64,000 bases of DNA from Blastocystis sp. Blastoise. Lineage: Eukaryota > Sar > Bigyra > Opalinata > Blastocystidae. The position numbers and the translations under genes are program-made. Under the pieces are notes generated by a model, which saw nothing but the letters and a program-made list of their open reading frames with translations, was not told the DNA's origin and did not search any database. Position 1 is the first letter of the stretch. Each line of letters opens with the position of its first letter. The stretch lies in assembly GCA_039096225.1 (NCBI GenBank), contig JBBPEB010000027.1, positions 1-64,000 on the forward strand, read 5' to 3'. This document shows, piece after piece, positions 1-11,183 of this stretch.

Positions 1-1291
1 TTTATAAAGATAGCATTTTTTCAATTAACAACTATAACACATTACTTTCCGTTTATTACAATCATTTTTTTTTCTATTAGTCTATTATAATTATATTTTT
101 TTTATTTATGAGTTCTTAATTAGTAATCATTTATTAATAAAACAATAATGAATTATCAATTTGTGTTTTTGTATACACTTATTTCGTTTATATTAAAAAA
201 CAACTATATTTATTATCATAATATTTTTTATTTAAGTTACTCAAATTACATATATACTACTATTTTAAGTAATTAATTTTTACTTAAAAAAAAAACTTCT
301 ATCTTGATTCATCCTCTTTTATATAAGTTATCAACTAATAAATATGAATATAATATTACTAATTTCACTAACTGAAATCCTAAATTACCCCTATTACAAT
401 AAATGTAAATCATATGAATAAAAATTATAGCAAAAATAATAATCGTTCACATAAACGATCATTTTTCATTCAATAACTTATCAATTAACTCTATTATCTT
501 CATTCTACTCCATGTAACTAATCTAATTCAAATTTATAATAAAACACTTTTACAAAATGTGATTCATTTATATTAATACCTATATTTCATTAGCTATTTG
601 TGTTTCACACTACCTTTTAATATCAATGTTACCTATATATTTTAAATAATAATTAAAAACATACAACAATTGACAAATACAATCAACAGATCTTATTCCA
701 CATGATTTCAAACCTTACCAAATTTATTTATATAATCTAATATCTTAAAAAATTCATATTCATTCCCTTTCATAGAATAACATCACAAAATAATTCATGA
801 TGTGTCAAATAAAACCACTTACACTGAATTCAATCCTACATAAAACATCTAGAAACTACATTATACGCTAAATAAATTCTTTTATTATTGTATTAAATAA
901 CAAAAACTTATTTTATTACTTTAAAACAAAAAATTCTGATTTCTCGAAGCTAGTTTGGCTGAAAAATAAAATGTTTTTAATAGCATCTCTTCAACAAATA
1001 GGAAGATATCTGTGGGAATTGTTGTGTAGGAAAACACGTTGGAATCTTACACTTGATAAATTGTATGAATTTATACTACATAAATAATTTATTAAACTTA
1101 ACGTTATATTTTTAAAATATTAGACAGTTATGCGATCTATAAAAAATTAAAAAGTACATTGTATTCGTTACATTTTTGCATATATTCTTTAATCTATGTA
1201 TGTATTTTTTGAAATATTATATTTTTTATTTTGTAAAACAAGTTTGCTTTAAATGTGAAATATTATTTATAAGTTATTTCTAAAGAATTGA
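1..1291. other. Intergenic, A+T-rich
   Basis: No recognisable protein family on either strand. The only compositionally richer patch is around 940-1090, which holds a 38-codon ORF listed separately. The last 150 bases are presumably the promoter and leader of the Rab5 gene. Confidence 0.6.
971..1087 (+). CDS. Possible small ORF (38 aa) or gene relic
   Basis: An ATG-to-TAA ORF whose product begins MFLIASLQQIGRYLW and ends FILHK. It has more even base composition than its surroundings and contains Trp, Arg and Cys, which are rare in random A+T-rich frames. I do not recognise it. It may be an upstream ORF, a relic exon or chance; nothing links it by splicing to the Rab5 gene 205 bases downstream. 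Confidence 0.18.
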   Translation: MFLIASLQQIGRYLWELLCRKTRWNLTLDKLYEFILHK

Positions 1292-2242
1292 ATGGAAGAA
1301 CAAACATCTCACTTCAAACTTGTCCTTTTAGGTGATACTGCTGTCGGTAAATCTTGTTTAGTTGTTAGATTTGTCAGAGATGAATTCTTTGCTTTCCAAG
1401 AACCAACCATTGGTGCTGCCTTCTTAACTAAAACTATAAATATTAATGAAACTACTGTTAAATTTGAAATTTGGGATACTGCTGGTCAAGAAAGATATCG
1501 TAGCTTAGCTCCTATGTATTATCGTGGTGCTGCTGCTGCTATTGTTGTTTTTGATATCACATCTGCTGTAAATTTTTATTATTTATTGTTTATTTTTTAT
1601 TGTTATTTTGATTTTTTCTTAATTATCCATGTAATTGTATATATATGTTAAATTCAATATAGGAATCTTTCAATGGTGCCAAGTCTTGGGTTAAAGAATT
1701 ACAAAGACGTGGAGATCCTAATGTTGTTATTGCTCTTGTGGGTATATTCATCTATTCATTTTTGTTTTTAATATACTACATTTTCAAATTAACAAATAAA
1801 TTAAAATATATATATATATTTATATATATTCTATATATATATATCTAGGTAATAAATGTGATTTAGAAGAATCTCGTCAAGTATCAAGTGATGAAGCTTC
1901 TGAATATGCTTCTGAAAATGGTTTAATTTTCTTAGAAGCTTCTGCTAAGACAGCTCAAAATGTTCAAGATATCTTTGTTCAAATTGCTATATATATATAT
2001 ATATATATTTATTGATTATATGATATGTTATGATTTTATATTTTTAATTATATATATATATATATTATGTTATATTATTCATTTATATTCTATATATATT
2101 AAAAACGTTAATTGAGTCTAATTTAAATATAAATATGTATATAGCTCATAAATTACCTAAGGGTGAAACTAAGGAAGCTCCTTCTAATGTTTTTACCATT
2201 AAGCAAGCTCCTGTTGAAGAAAAGAAGGATTGTAAGTGTTAA
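1292..2242 (+). CDS. RAB5: Rab5-family small GTPase
   Basis: Early-endosome Rab GTPase (Rab5/Vps21/Ypt5). The model has four exons: 1292-1567, 1663-1741, 1849-1986 and 2145-2242, 591 bases in total, giving 196 aa. Visible motifs are P-loop GDTAVGKS (residues 14-21), effector loop TIGAAFLT (39-46), WDTAGQE (61-67), GNKCDLE, SAKTAQN and a C-terminal CKC, which is a double-cysteine prenylation site as usual for Rabs. The first two introns are GT-AG. The third has no GT donor: the frame needed for the conserved IAHKLPKG segment forces a CT-AG intron or an equivalent join within the shared trinucleotide GCT. It would act on endosome fusion. Family assignment is secure from sequence identity across the whole G domain. 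Confidence 0.95.
1987..2144 (+). other. Non-consensus intron in Rab5 gene (CT-AG, direct repeat GCT)
   Basis: Exon 3 reads CAAATTGCT and then runs straight into a TA repeat. The next exon is preceded by atatag and starts CTCAT. The conserved peptide QIAHKLPKG requires ATTG joined to CTCAT. The trinucleotide GCT occurs at both borders, so the exact cut can slide, but no position gives GT-AG. The intron ends (ctatata and tatatag) are perfectly complementary. Confidence 0.7.
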
Positions 2243-2628
2243 AGAAAAACGAATATTATATTATGATTTATTGTTTTTTTATTTGTTTACATTACTTCTA
2301 TTTGCTATTTATTAAAAATTAACATGATCGTTTCTCATAGCTTTTTTATTTTGTTGTCTTGTTATGTTATTTTTATTTGTAGAATTTTTGATGAATACCA
2401 ATAGATATATCAATAATAAATATTTATTAATATACATATACAACAATAAATAATTATAACCAATCGTTAGTTTTATCAATATCAAAATGTAAAAATATAA
2501 TAATAATAAAATATAAAATGAGAAATGGAAAAAAGAAAAATAAATACGCAATATATATACACCAAAAACAAAATAAAAAGTAGAAAAGAAAGCTAAAATA
2601 AAAAGAAAGAAAGAATATAAAACTAAAA

Positions 2629-5406
2629 CTACACAAGATCTGATTGGATATTTCTGTTTATTTTAATGAAATTCATGAATTCCTTTGGTAGTTGTATTAA
2701 ACTAGCAAGTAATGATAGACTTGTAGGTTTATCATTTTTCCTTGATTGTCTATATAGTAATAATATAGAGTCTAAATAATAGCTATATATATATATATAT
2801 ACATAAGTCGATCGGATGCTAATTTAAAGGATTGTTTGACATTTGCAATTCGAAAGCAGTTTTTCCCAAGGTTATTTGTTGGGTCTAAAGGATCAATGAT
2901 ATATAATGGATTCGAATAACCGTGAGAATTTAATGAAGATTTGACATCTGGAGACTATATATAAATAAGGAAAATAGAATGATTATAGAATAGAATAAAA
3001 TAGCTAAAATATTATTAATTAATATAGATCTATATATATATATATATATATATACAATATAAAAGAATCCATTTTGTAATGACGCACCATGTTCTGAGGG
3101 ATCAAATTGATTTCCTAAAAAGAAAAGTATTTTTTCAAAAAGAGTACCCAATCGAATAAATCTCTCTGTTTCTATAGAAGAATATTATATTGAATGATAA
3201 GGATAATATAGATTATTATATTATATTGAATGATAAAGATAATAAGGATTATTATATTATATTGAATGATAAAGATAATATAGATTATTATATTATGTTG
3301 AATGATTAGCATAATAAAGACAATAAAAGTTATTATATTACATTGAATGATAAATATAATAAATACTATAAATATAATAATACATATAATAAATATAATA
3401 AATAATCTACATAAATGATGAATAACTATATAAGATAATAAATAAACTATACCATTAAGAGAATGAGATTGTTGATATTTATCTGGATCCATATACATAC
3501 TATTCAAACAACAGTTGACTAATACAAATATAGCGCTACTATTAATACCTCCTTGATAACTAATATTTAATCCACATTCATACTATATATTATATATTAT
3601 ATATATATATATATATTATATATATATATTATATACCACAATTTGTTTTAATATAACAATAATAGGTGTTAGTTCCCAGAATGTGTCTAATAATGTAGAC
3701 ACTAATTTCGACATAATCACTCCACGATGGACATTACTACTGACATCAATTACTATATCTTGATTATCCGCGGGAATATACTCACAATTAGGGAATAAAC
3801 ATGTAGTTGTAGATTCTAAAGAAGAAACTCTTTGAGTCTCTTCAAAAAGAGAAACATGTAATTTAATAACAGGTACTGCTGTATTCTTAATATACTATAT
3901 ATATAAGATGTTTGGTTAATATAGATAAATAAAATATAGAGTAATATAGTATAGTAACTTAATATGTATAAATAAATAAGAATACATATATATCATATAC
4001 TTAGTTAATATAGATAAATAAAATATATAGTATATAGTATAGTAACTTAATATATATAAATAAATAATATAAATATATATCATATACTTAGTAATACAGA
4101 TAAAAAATATAGAGTATATAGTATAATATGTTAATATATATAAATAAATAAGAATACATATATATCATATACTTAGTTAATACAAGATAAAAATATATAG
4201 TATATAGTATAGTATGTTAATATAAAAAAAAGAATATACTTGACAAGACTTGACCCATGGTTGTTTAAGAAGCATTTCATATATAGTATTAAAGAAAGAA
4301 AGAGAAGGAGAAGTATGAAGATATATATCAAAATCAGAAGAAGGTAAATTCAACCCTGTTCGACTACTACCATATAACTATATATATATATTATAATCTA
4401 TATATATATTCTATATAAATAAAATACTTCTGGATATGCATCAGGAAATTCTGCAGTAACAATACCCTATATATATATATAATGTACTAAATTATTTAAA
4501 AAAGCATGTGTATGAAAATATAAAATAATTATAAAAAATATATATATATTAAAAAGAATTAGAATAAATTATATATATATATAACAAAAGAAACAACTAA
4601 AATTTAATATATGAAGAATTCACTTAATAAAAACATACTTCAATATTTTGTAGTATATATAAAAAGCGTTGCATTTTTTGTTCATTAATATATTTACACC
4701 ATTCATTATATAGGACTATTCCTTCTCCTATTTTCTTGTATATGTCTCTTGAATATAATCCACTTGTATGAGTGATACTGGGAGATACGAGTGAAGGATA
4801 ATTGATGAATGTCGATCCATGAGAAATAGAAGAAGAAGAAGAAGGAGATAAGAGTGTAGGAGATATCTTATAGGAAGGAGAGTAGATATATGTAGTAGCA
4901 GAAGAAGAAGAAGCAGGAGGAGGAGGAGGAGAAGTAATAGAACGAGTAGTATATGTACTGTTTAAATTATTATTCAATGGAGAAGATGATGATGATGAAT
5001 TTTGTATATTATACGAATTAGAATACTTTATCGGCTCAGAGATTTGTTGTTCTTCTTTATAATTACTAGTATTATCGGTAGTACCATGAATATTCTCATC
5101 ATCATTATCATCCATAAGATTCTCATCGCTAGTAGTAGCATTTGGATCAATATAATCTTTCTGATTCTTATTATCGAATTGTTGACTAGTATAATCTTGA
5201 TTCTTATTTTCATAGTTTTGATTGTTATAATTTTGATTCTTATTTTCATATTTTTGATTCTTATAATCTTGATTACTATATTTTTGATTACTATTTTCAT
5301 ATTTTTGATTACTATTATAAATTTGATTTTTATTATAATATTTTTGATTCTTATTATCATATTTTTGATTATTATTATTATCATAAATTTGATTATTACC
5401 GTCTTC

Positions 5407-5438
<32 letters not shown>

Positions 5439-6042
5439 AATCAGAAGAATCTTGACTTTGATTATACGAATCTGTTTTTATATATTGTTTATTAAATGTT
5501 GAAGATTCAGGATGAGTATACTTAGGAGGGGAAGATATATTTTCATAATGTTCCATTCTATTATTTTGTGAATTATAGTTTGAAGTAAACGACTGATCAT
5601 CTGGAGAAAATGATTCTGGAGTTGGTGTGTGTCGATATGAAGTTCTATTTTGAATATTATAATTAAATTTATTTGATAATGGCAATGAAGAGTTCATTTG
5701 ATGACGATATTCATTATTTAAAGCATAATTATCGTTTGAAATAGATGGACTCGACACTAATCTATTTTGATTACCTAATTGTGATGTTGTATAACCAAAT
5801 TTATTCTCATTTGGATCATCTGTAGCGCCTTTTATACCCATGTTATTCACAACATTACCAAAATAAGGAAAATTCCCAATTTGTGTTGCAGTAGCAAGAT
5901 TATTTTGATTTATATACACATATGGATACATAGATGGTTGTGCTATCGCATATGAGTTGCCATTTGTTGTATAAACATAGTATGGAATAGTATTATAAGA
6001 TAATGAAGTTGTACCAGGTTGATTTGGGAATGTATTCATCAT
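2629..6042 (-). CDS. TRF4: Non-canonical poly(A) polymerase, Trf4/5 (PAPD5/7) type
   Basis: Nucleotidyltransferase of the Trf4/PAPD5 family, which adds short A tails to nuclear RNA in TRAMP-like surveillance complexes. The long first exon encodes a Gln/Asn/Ser-rich N-terminal half with NQKY/NQNY repeats, then the start of the catalytic core. Seven more exons continue it leftward with GT-AG introns. Visible signatures are LYGSSRTGLNLPSSDFDI (the G-S and DxD catalytic motif), NTAVPVIKLH, DIVIDVSSN (third Asp), and IIVILKQIV in the central domain. The PAP-associated end reads LYIIDPLDPTNNLGKN then FRIANVKQSF. I start at the paired ATGs at 6042 (product begins MMNTFPNQPGTTSL). An in-frame ATG at 6093 would add a hydrophobic stretch and is less likely. 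The stop is at 2629-2631. Confidence 0.88.
3172..3420. repeat. Intronic tandem repeats in Trf4-like gene
   Basis: About 36-base units of the form attatattgaatgataa followed by agataata recur roughly five times, with divergence, inside an intron. Confidence 0.7.
3893..4235. repeat. Intronic minisatellite, units of roughly 80-95 bases
   Basis: Four diverged copies of a unit built from atagataaataaaatatag, agtatagtaacttaatat and ataaataagaatacatat, ending at the catalytic exon of the Trf4-like gene. No coding potential is visible. Confidence 0.7.
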
Positions 6043-7651
6043 AATATAATTATAATATAGTAACAATATATCGATTAAAATTGAAGAGATCAATTCAATT
6101 ATTTTTTAAAATACATTTCGAAAGAATCAGTCACTATCAGATCAAATTCAGGTGGTTTATTCTAAAGAATAAAAAAATATAATTTTTATACTGAAAATGT
6201 TTTTATTTCCATGGAAATGATTCATTTAGTTACAAATTCTTAATCTATTTATTCTATCTATAAGATGAGGCTTTGCTGTTATTTTTGTTGTTATTTACTG
6301 TCTAGAATACTTGATGTCGTGTTTGTCTGAATAACGAAGAACACGATAAAGATATGTGTTGTTGCTTTTTTTATCATTATAATTTATATAATAATAAATT
6401 AAGAGAACCACGTTTCACAATATTTTGTAAAGATACAAGAAAGTAGAATAACTATCATTTTCTATATTATATTTGATTATTTTTTTTTTTGATATATTAT
6501 ATTTATATATTATATTTGATATTTTTTTTTTTGATATATATTATTTGATTTTTTTTTTGATATATTATATTTGATATATTATATTTGATATATTATATTT
6601 GATTTTTTTTTTTGATATATTTTATTTGATATATTATATTTGATTTATTTTATTTGATATATTATATTTGCTATATTTTTATATATTATATTTTATATAT
6701 TATATTTATATATTATATTTGATATATTATATTTAGTATATTATATTTGAAATAAAATAATTGGTTATATATTTACATATTATATTTAATACATTATATT
6801 GGTATTATATTACTGAATAATAATAAATTTTATATATAAGAATATATTCTCATTAATTCAGAAACTACAAATAATACATGGGAATAATTAAAAGAATATA
6901 AAAATAACTTCACGATATGTATAAAGTTATATATATAAAAAATCAATTTAGGGTAATTCAGAGTATTTATAAATAATAATAGATATAATTACGATAATTC
7001 AAAACTAAAATACTACAACACAAAAAGAAAAGTATAAAAAATAAACATTCTTAACAATTATATTCATATCAAAATTCACATGTAATTCAACCATTTCTCA
7101 AAAGAATATTCTTAAATATATGTTTTTTTTTAATTTAAATCAAATGTATATCTTTCAGATACTTTGTTTCTATGATAGATCACTGTCATACTACAATATA
7201 TGCAAAAAAAAAACAAATTATTACTTTTTATTGTTTTTACACTTCTGATTTCATTTCATATCATGATGTGTATTTATTTTCTTATATTTTTCATAAATAT
7301 CAATTCATTGTTGATCAAAAAAATGAGTAAGAAATCATTTTTTCATTTATATTTCAAATAGACATTCTAATAAAGATCATCAATATATATATATATATAT
7401 ATACATAAAATAATAAAAGTCAATTCCAATATGATTCTTCGTTCTTCTATTTATAAACAGTTGTATTCAATGTTGTATTCACTAGAAGAATAGAATAATC
7501 AAGAGGAAAATAAAAACGTATCTAGGACAATAATAATTTCCACGGTTATTACATTTCCATGAAAACACCTTGAAACAGGAAATTATGGAAAGAATCAACT
7601 GATCGTTTGTAGTTATTCAAATTTAACTTAATCATTCTTTGTGTATAAATT
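6043..7651. other. Intergenic; includes T-run/GATATATTATATT repeats
   Basis: Divergent promoter region between the Trf4-like gene and the membrane-protein gene. Positions 6476-6770 are an array of ttgatatattatat units with interspersed T8-T10 runs. No gene is seen in the remainder. Confidence 0.6.
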
Positions 7652-9134
7652 ATGGCGTATGTTTTTTATTTTTAATGTTATTAGGTCATTTGAATCTATT
7701 CATATATAGAGGAGTGAACGATAGAGAAACAACATATCCATTGAAAGTTGAATTAGGCAAGAGTTGGGATGATATAAAGAATTCCAAAGTTGCTAAGATT
7801 TCTGTTGCATCTGCTCTCATTTTGATTTTCACTTTATTGTTTTCCATGCAAATTGTTTTTCAAAGTATTTTTTTATTTATATAGTTTTAATTATTATAAT
7901 GATCTTATTATACTATAATCGTAATTATTCTTTAGTGAAAACACAAAGAAATTCCAAAATTCGTTTAGGTGATTCTACAAATTTCTTTACTCAATCTAGT
8001 AGTAATTATTTATTTGTGTTAATCTTATATATCTTATTTATTTTATTATTATTATTTTTTTTTGTTTATTTTATTATTATTATTATTTTTTTGTTTATTT
8101 TATTTGTTTATTTTATTATTGTTTTATATTTATTTAACCTTTATAAATTGATAAATTTATTTGAATAAAATAAATAAATACTATTTATGTATAGAATGTC
8201 ATGTTCAATTACATGCTGAGAAGATCTATGGACCTTATATATTTTATCATTTGACCCAAGGTGTAGGCCGTTTAAGTTGGCTTCAACATAGTCGTGGGGA
8301 AGATGTTTCTCCTGAAATCTTAATTCGTCGTGGTTATTATGGTGGCACTATTGTTCCCAATTGGCCACAAGTAATGCCTTTTGATGATCGTCGTGCTGCC
8401 GCAGGAGATAATATCATCACTTTCTTCTTTAATGCCACTCAAAACTGTATAAGCGAATTTGTACATATTGAAATTCCTAAAAATATTACTAGTATATATT
8501 ATTATTTATTTATTTTTATTTTTATTTATATTTTTATTTATATAATTTTATTTTTATTTATTTATATTTATATAATTTTATTTTTATTTAATATTCTTAT
8601 ATGATATTAATTGTATGACTTATTCTGAATACCCTATAGGTTGTATATATGATGAGATTCGTCTGGATACAGTAACAGATAAAGGTGACGGTTGTGCTTT
8701 TTTCGAGGGTGATTTCCGCGGGAGAGGTGAATTATATGGAATCGTTCGTTTACAGGAACAGGATATACCTGATAGATTAACTATGGTACAAGAAGGAGTA
8801 TTTATTGGAAGGTATATAAATATATATATAGTAAGAGTATACTATTTATAGAATATAACAAAGATTATTATTATATATATATTCTTTTTATATAGATTTG
8901 AAAATGAACAATTTTCAAGTATGTTTTGTAATTTAGATGAAAACCGTGAATATATGGCCTATTTTATGAGTTTGGATGGTCCCTGCATGTCAGCTATTAA
9001 AGAATATCCTTTTATTTCCAATAGTATATATATAGTTATTATTATATATTTATATATTTATTATATAGATTTTACGGATGAAGCTAAATGGGGTGTTGAT
9101 TCTATATATATATTTATTATTATTATTATTATTA

Positions 9135-9168
<34 letters not shown>

Positions 9169-9398
9169 TTTATATTCTTTTAGCTATATTATATCAACGT
9201 TTGGAAGTCCCTAAAACGAAACAAACGGGTGTTAATTATAGAAGATGGGGAGGAAGTATATATAACTATATATAACTCTATATATAACTCTATAACTATA
9301 GTAACAAAGGATGATGTAATTGTAAATGATCAGTTAGTAACAACAGGAGGTGTTCTTCTTCCAGTTGTAAATCCTCAATCAGAAACGAATGATGATGA

Positions 9399-9479
<81 letters not shown>

Positions 9480-9969
9480 TATACTAATTCCCCTATAGCT
9501 AATGAGGAGGCCTCTGTCAAGTGGCGTAAAGTGAAGAGACGAAAGAATGGTAAGGTTATTATAAGATTCCTTGTATTAGGAAAGGGAGAGGTATATCTAT
9601 ATTATGAAGAAGGAGCTAGTAAAGGAAAGAAAATGACTATTGATCAAGTATTAACACAAGGAAAAAATGTATATATATTGATATATTTAAATTCATATAT
9701 AATTTTTTATTTTATTTTATTTTATTTTTTTTTATATTTTTTTTTTCTTTATTTAATTTTATTTTTTATTTTTTTTTTTTTATTTATTTTTTTTTTTGAA
9801 TAATAAAAATCTTATTCTTTACATACATATATAGATTGGATTTGCTGATGATGAATTAGTTTCATTAAATCTTTCGAACCCACCGACAACTGCTTTTACT
9901 ATATATATAGTTATTGTTCAGAATAAAAAACAATCAGGTCCATTCGATGTCTCTATTACTGAAGCTTAA
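7652..9969 (+). CDS. Unrecognised type II membrane protein, 11 exons
   Basis: Predicted 443-aa protein. The first exon is only five bases (ATGGC). Exons 7710-7864, 7936-8001, 8195-8491, 8640-8811, 8896-9023, 9069-9101, 9184-9255, 9302-9400, 9499-9668 and 9835-9969 join in one frame, and the 1332-base total is divisible by three. A short charged N-terminus is followed by one hydrophobic helix (VASALILIFTLLFSMQIVF, about residues 31-49). A large polar domain follows, with GVGRLSWLQHSRGEDVSPEI, RRGYYGGTIVPNWPQ and several cysteines, then a basic segment KWRKVKRRKNGK. This suggests a single-pass protein with a lumenal or external domain. I do not recognise the family. Intron 7 (9102-9183) lacks a GT donor. 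The donor of intron 3 has two options in the same phase. Confidence 0.7.
9102..9183 (+). other. Non-consensus intron (CT-AG, direct repeat CTATAT)
   Basis: The exon ends GTTGATT and runs into ctatatatatatttatt; the acceptor is cttttag, followed by CTATATTATATC. The frame that continues into the downstream LYQRLEVPKTKQTG segment requires GATT joined to CTATAT. CTATAT is present at both borders. No GT dinucleotide lies at a usable donor position. Confidence 0.65.
9401..9475. repeat. (TA)n microsatellite forming most of an intron
   Basis: A nearly pure run of TA dinucleotides starts directly at the GT donor and occupies most of the intron 9401-9498. Confidence 0.95.
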
Positions 9970-11183
9970 ACTATATATATATATATACATATGTATATTC
10001 TATTATTTGTTCTCTAGGAACGTATATATATATATTATTTTCAATGTTTTTATATATTATTCTTATTCTTTTCAGATCTCATATCTATACTATTTATAAC
10101 ATTATTCTATATCACTTCACTTTTATGATTTATCTACTTTTCTTTTTTATTACAATTATTATTATTATATAGTTCTATTTATTATCATTATATTTAATTT
10201 TTTTTTCCTCAATTAACATTATTTTTTTTTAATATTATATATTTTACAATTATATAACCAAGATATATGTATATATATTATATGCCTTCTATAATTGATT
10301 ATATACCGTCTTTTTTTTTTACTTTGTTCTAATTATTATAATTATTTTATTTTTATGGACTTGTATTTTATAATACAATTCTGAATTACAAGACTTTTTT
10401 TTGCTTAAATTTAACTCGGATGTTATTCAAAGACATTACTTGATATATTCTATTTTAAATCATATTAAATATTTATATAAATAGAAGAATAGTATTTAAA
10501 AAGTTATTTTATTCGTGATTCATAGAATTTAAAATCATTTTATTCGTGATTCATAGAAATTAGAGACATTTTATTCATGATTCATAAAATTTAAAATCAT
10601 TTTATTCGTGATTCATAGAAATTAGAGACATTTTACTCCTAAAAGAATATACTGTATTGATATAAATATATAGTTTTATAGTGAATAATAAATAATTATT
10701 GAAAAAAATATTATAAAAAGAAAATTCTTTATATATACGTTCACAATATTAAAGAAATAAATGAAATCTATTATTATACTTATGGTCAACTGTAAATATA
10801 TATAAACAAACAAATATCATAAATATATGCAATAAAAAAAATTAGAAACGAAAAACACTAATAAAAAAAGGAGATTTCATATGAATAGATAGAAATTACT
10901 ATAAAATCATGTATTCTATAGAAATATAGATATATAAATATTGAGAGAATAATATATAAAGGCCAACAGACACAGTTATATATGTAAATAACAATGTTTA
11001 AATAATATTTTATACATATGTATATAGTTGTATTTTGTTATAAAAAAAAACGAATAAAATAAATAAATATATATATATGTAAATATCTATAATTATAGGA
11101 ATAGTAATAATATAATGAATCTAATCATATTCATATAAAAGAGAAAGATTAAAATAAGTAAAATTATATGTATATATATATAA
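9970..11183. other. Intergenic between convergent genes
   Basis: The 3' flanks of the membrane-protein gene (+) and the TFIIB-like gene (-). Poly-T and poly-A rich, with one tandem repeat at about 10497-10636. No gene is seen. Confidence 0.6.
10497..10636. repeat. Tandem repeat with ttcgtgattcatagaa core
   Basis: Four to five copies of a unit containing cattttattcgtgattcat, alternating between tails agaatttaaaat and agaaattagagac, so the higher-order unit is about 58 bases. Confidence 0.8.

Noticed and set aside
3172-4235. CRISPR-like arrays among the tandem repeats
   Set aside because: Repeats are head-to-tail and diverged, without unique spacers, and lie in introns of a eukaryotic gene.
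5002-5502. Hydrophobic frames on both strands overlapping 5000-5500
   Set aside because: Shadows of the Asn/Gln-rich coding region of the Trf4-like protein; Ile-rich frames arise from aat/tta repeats.
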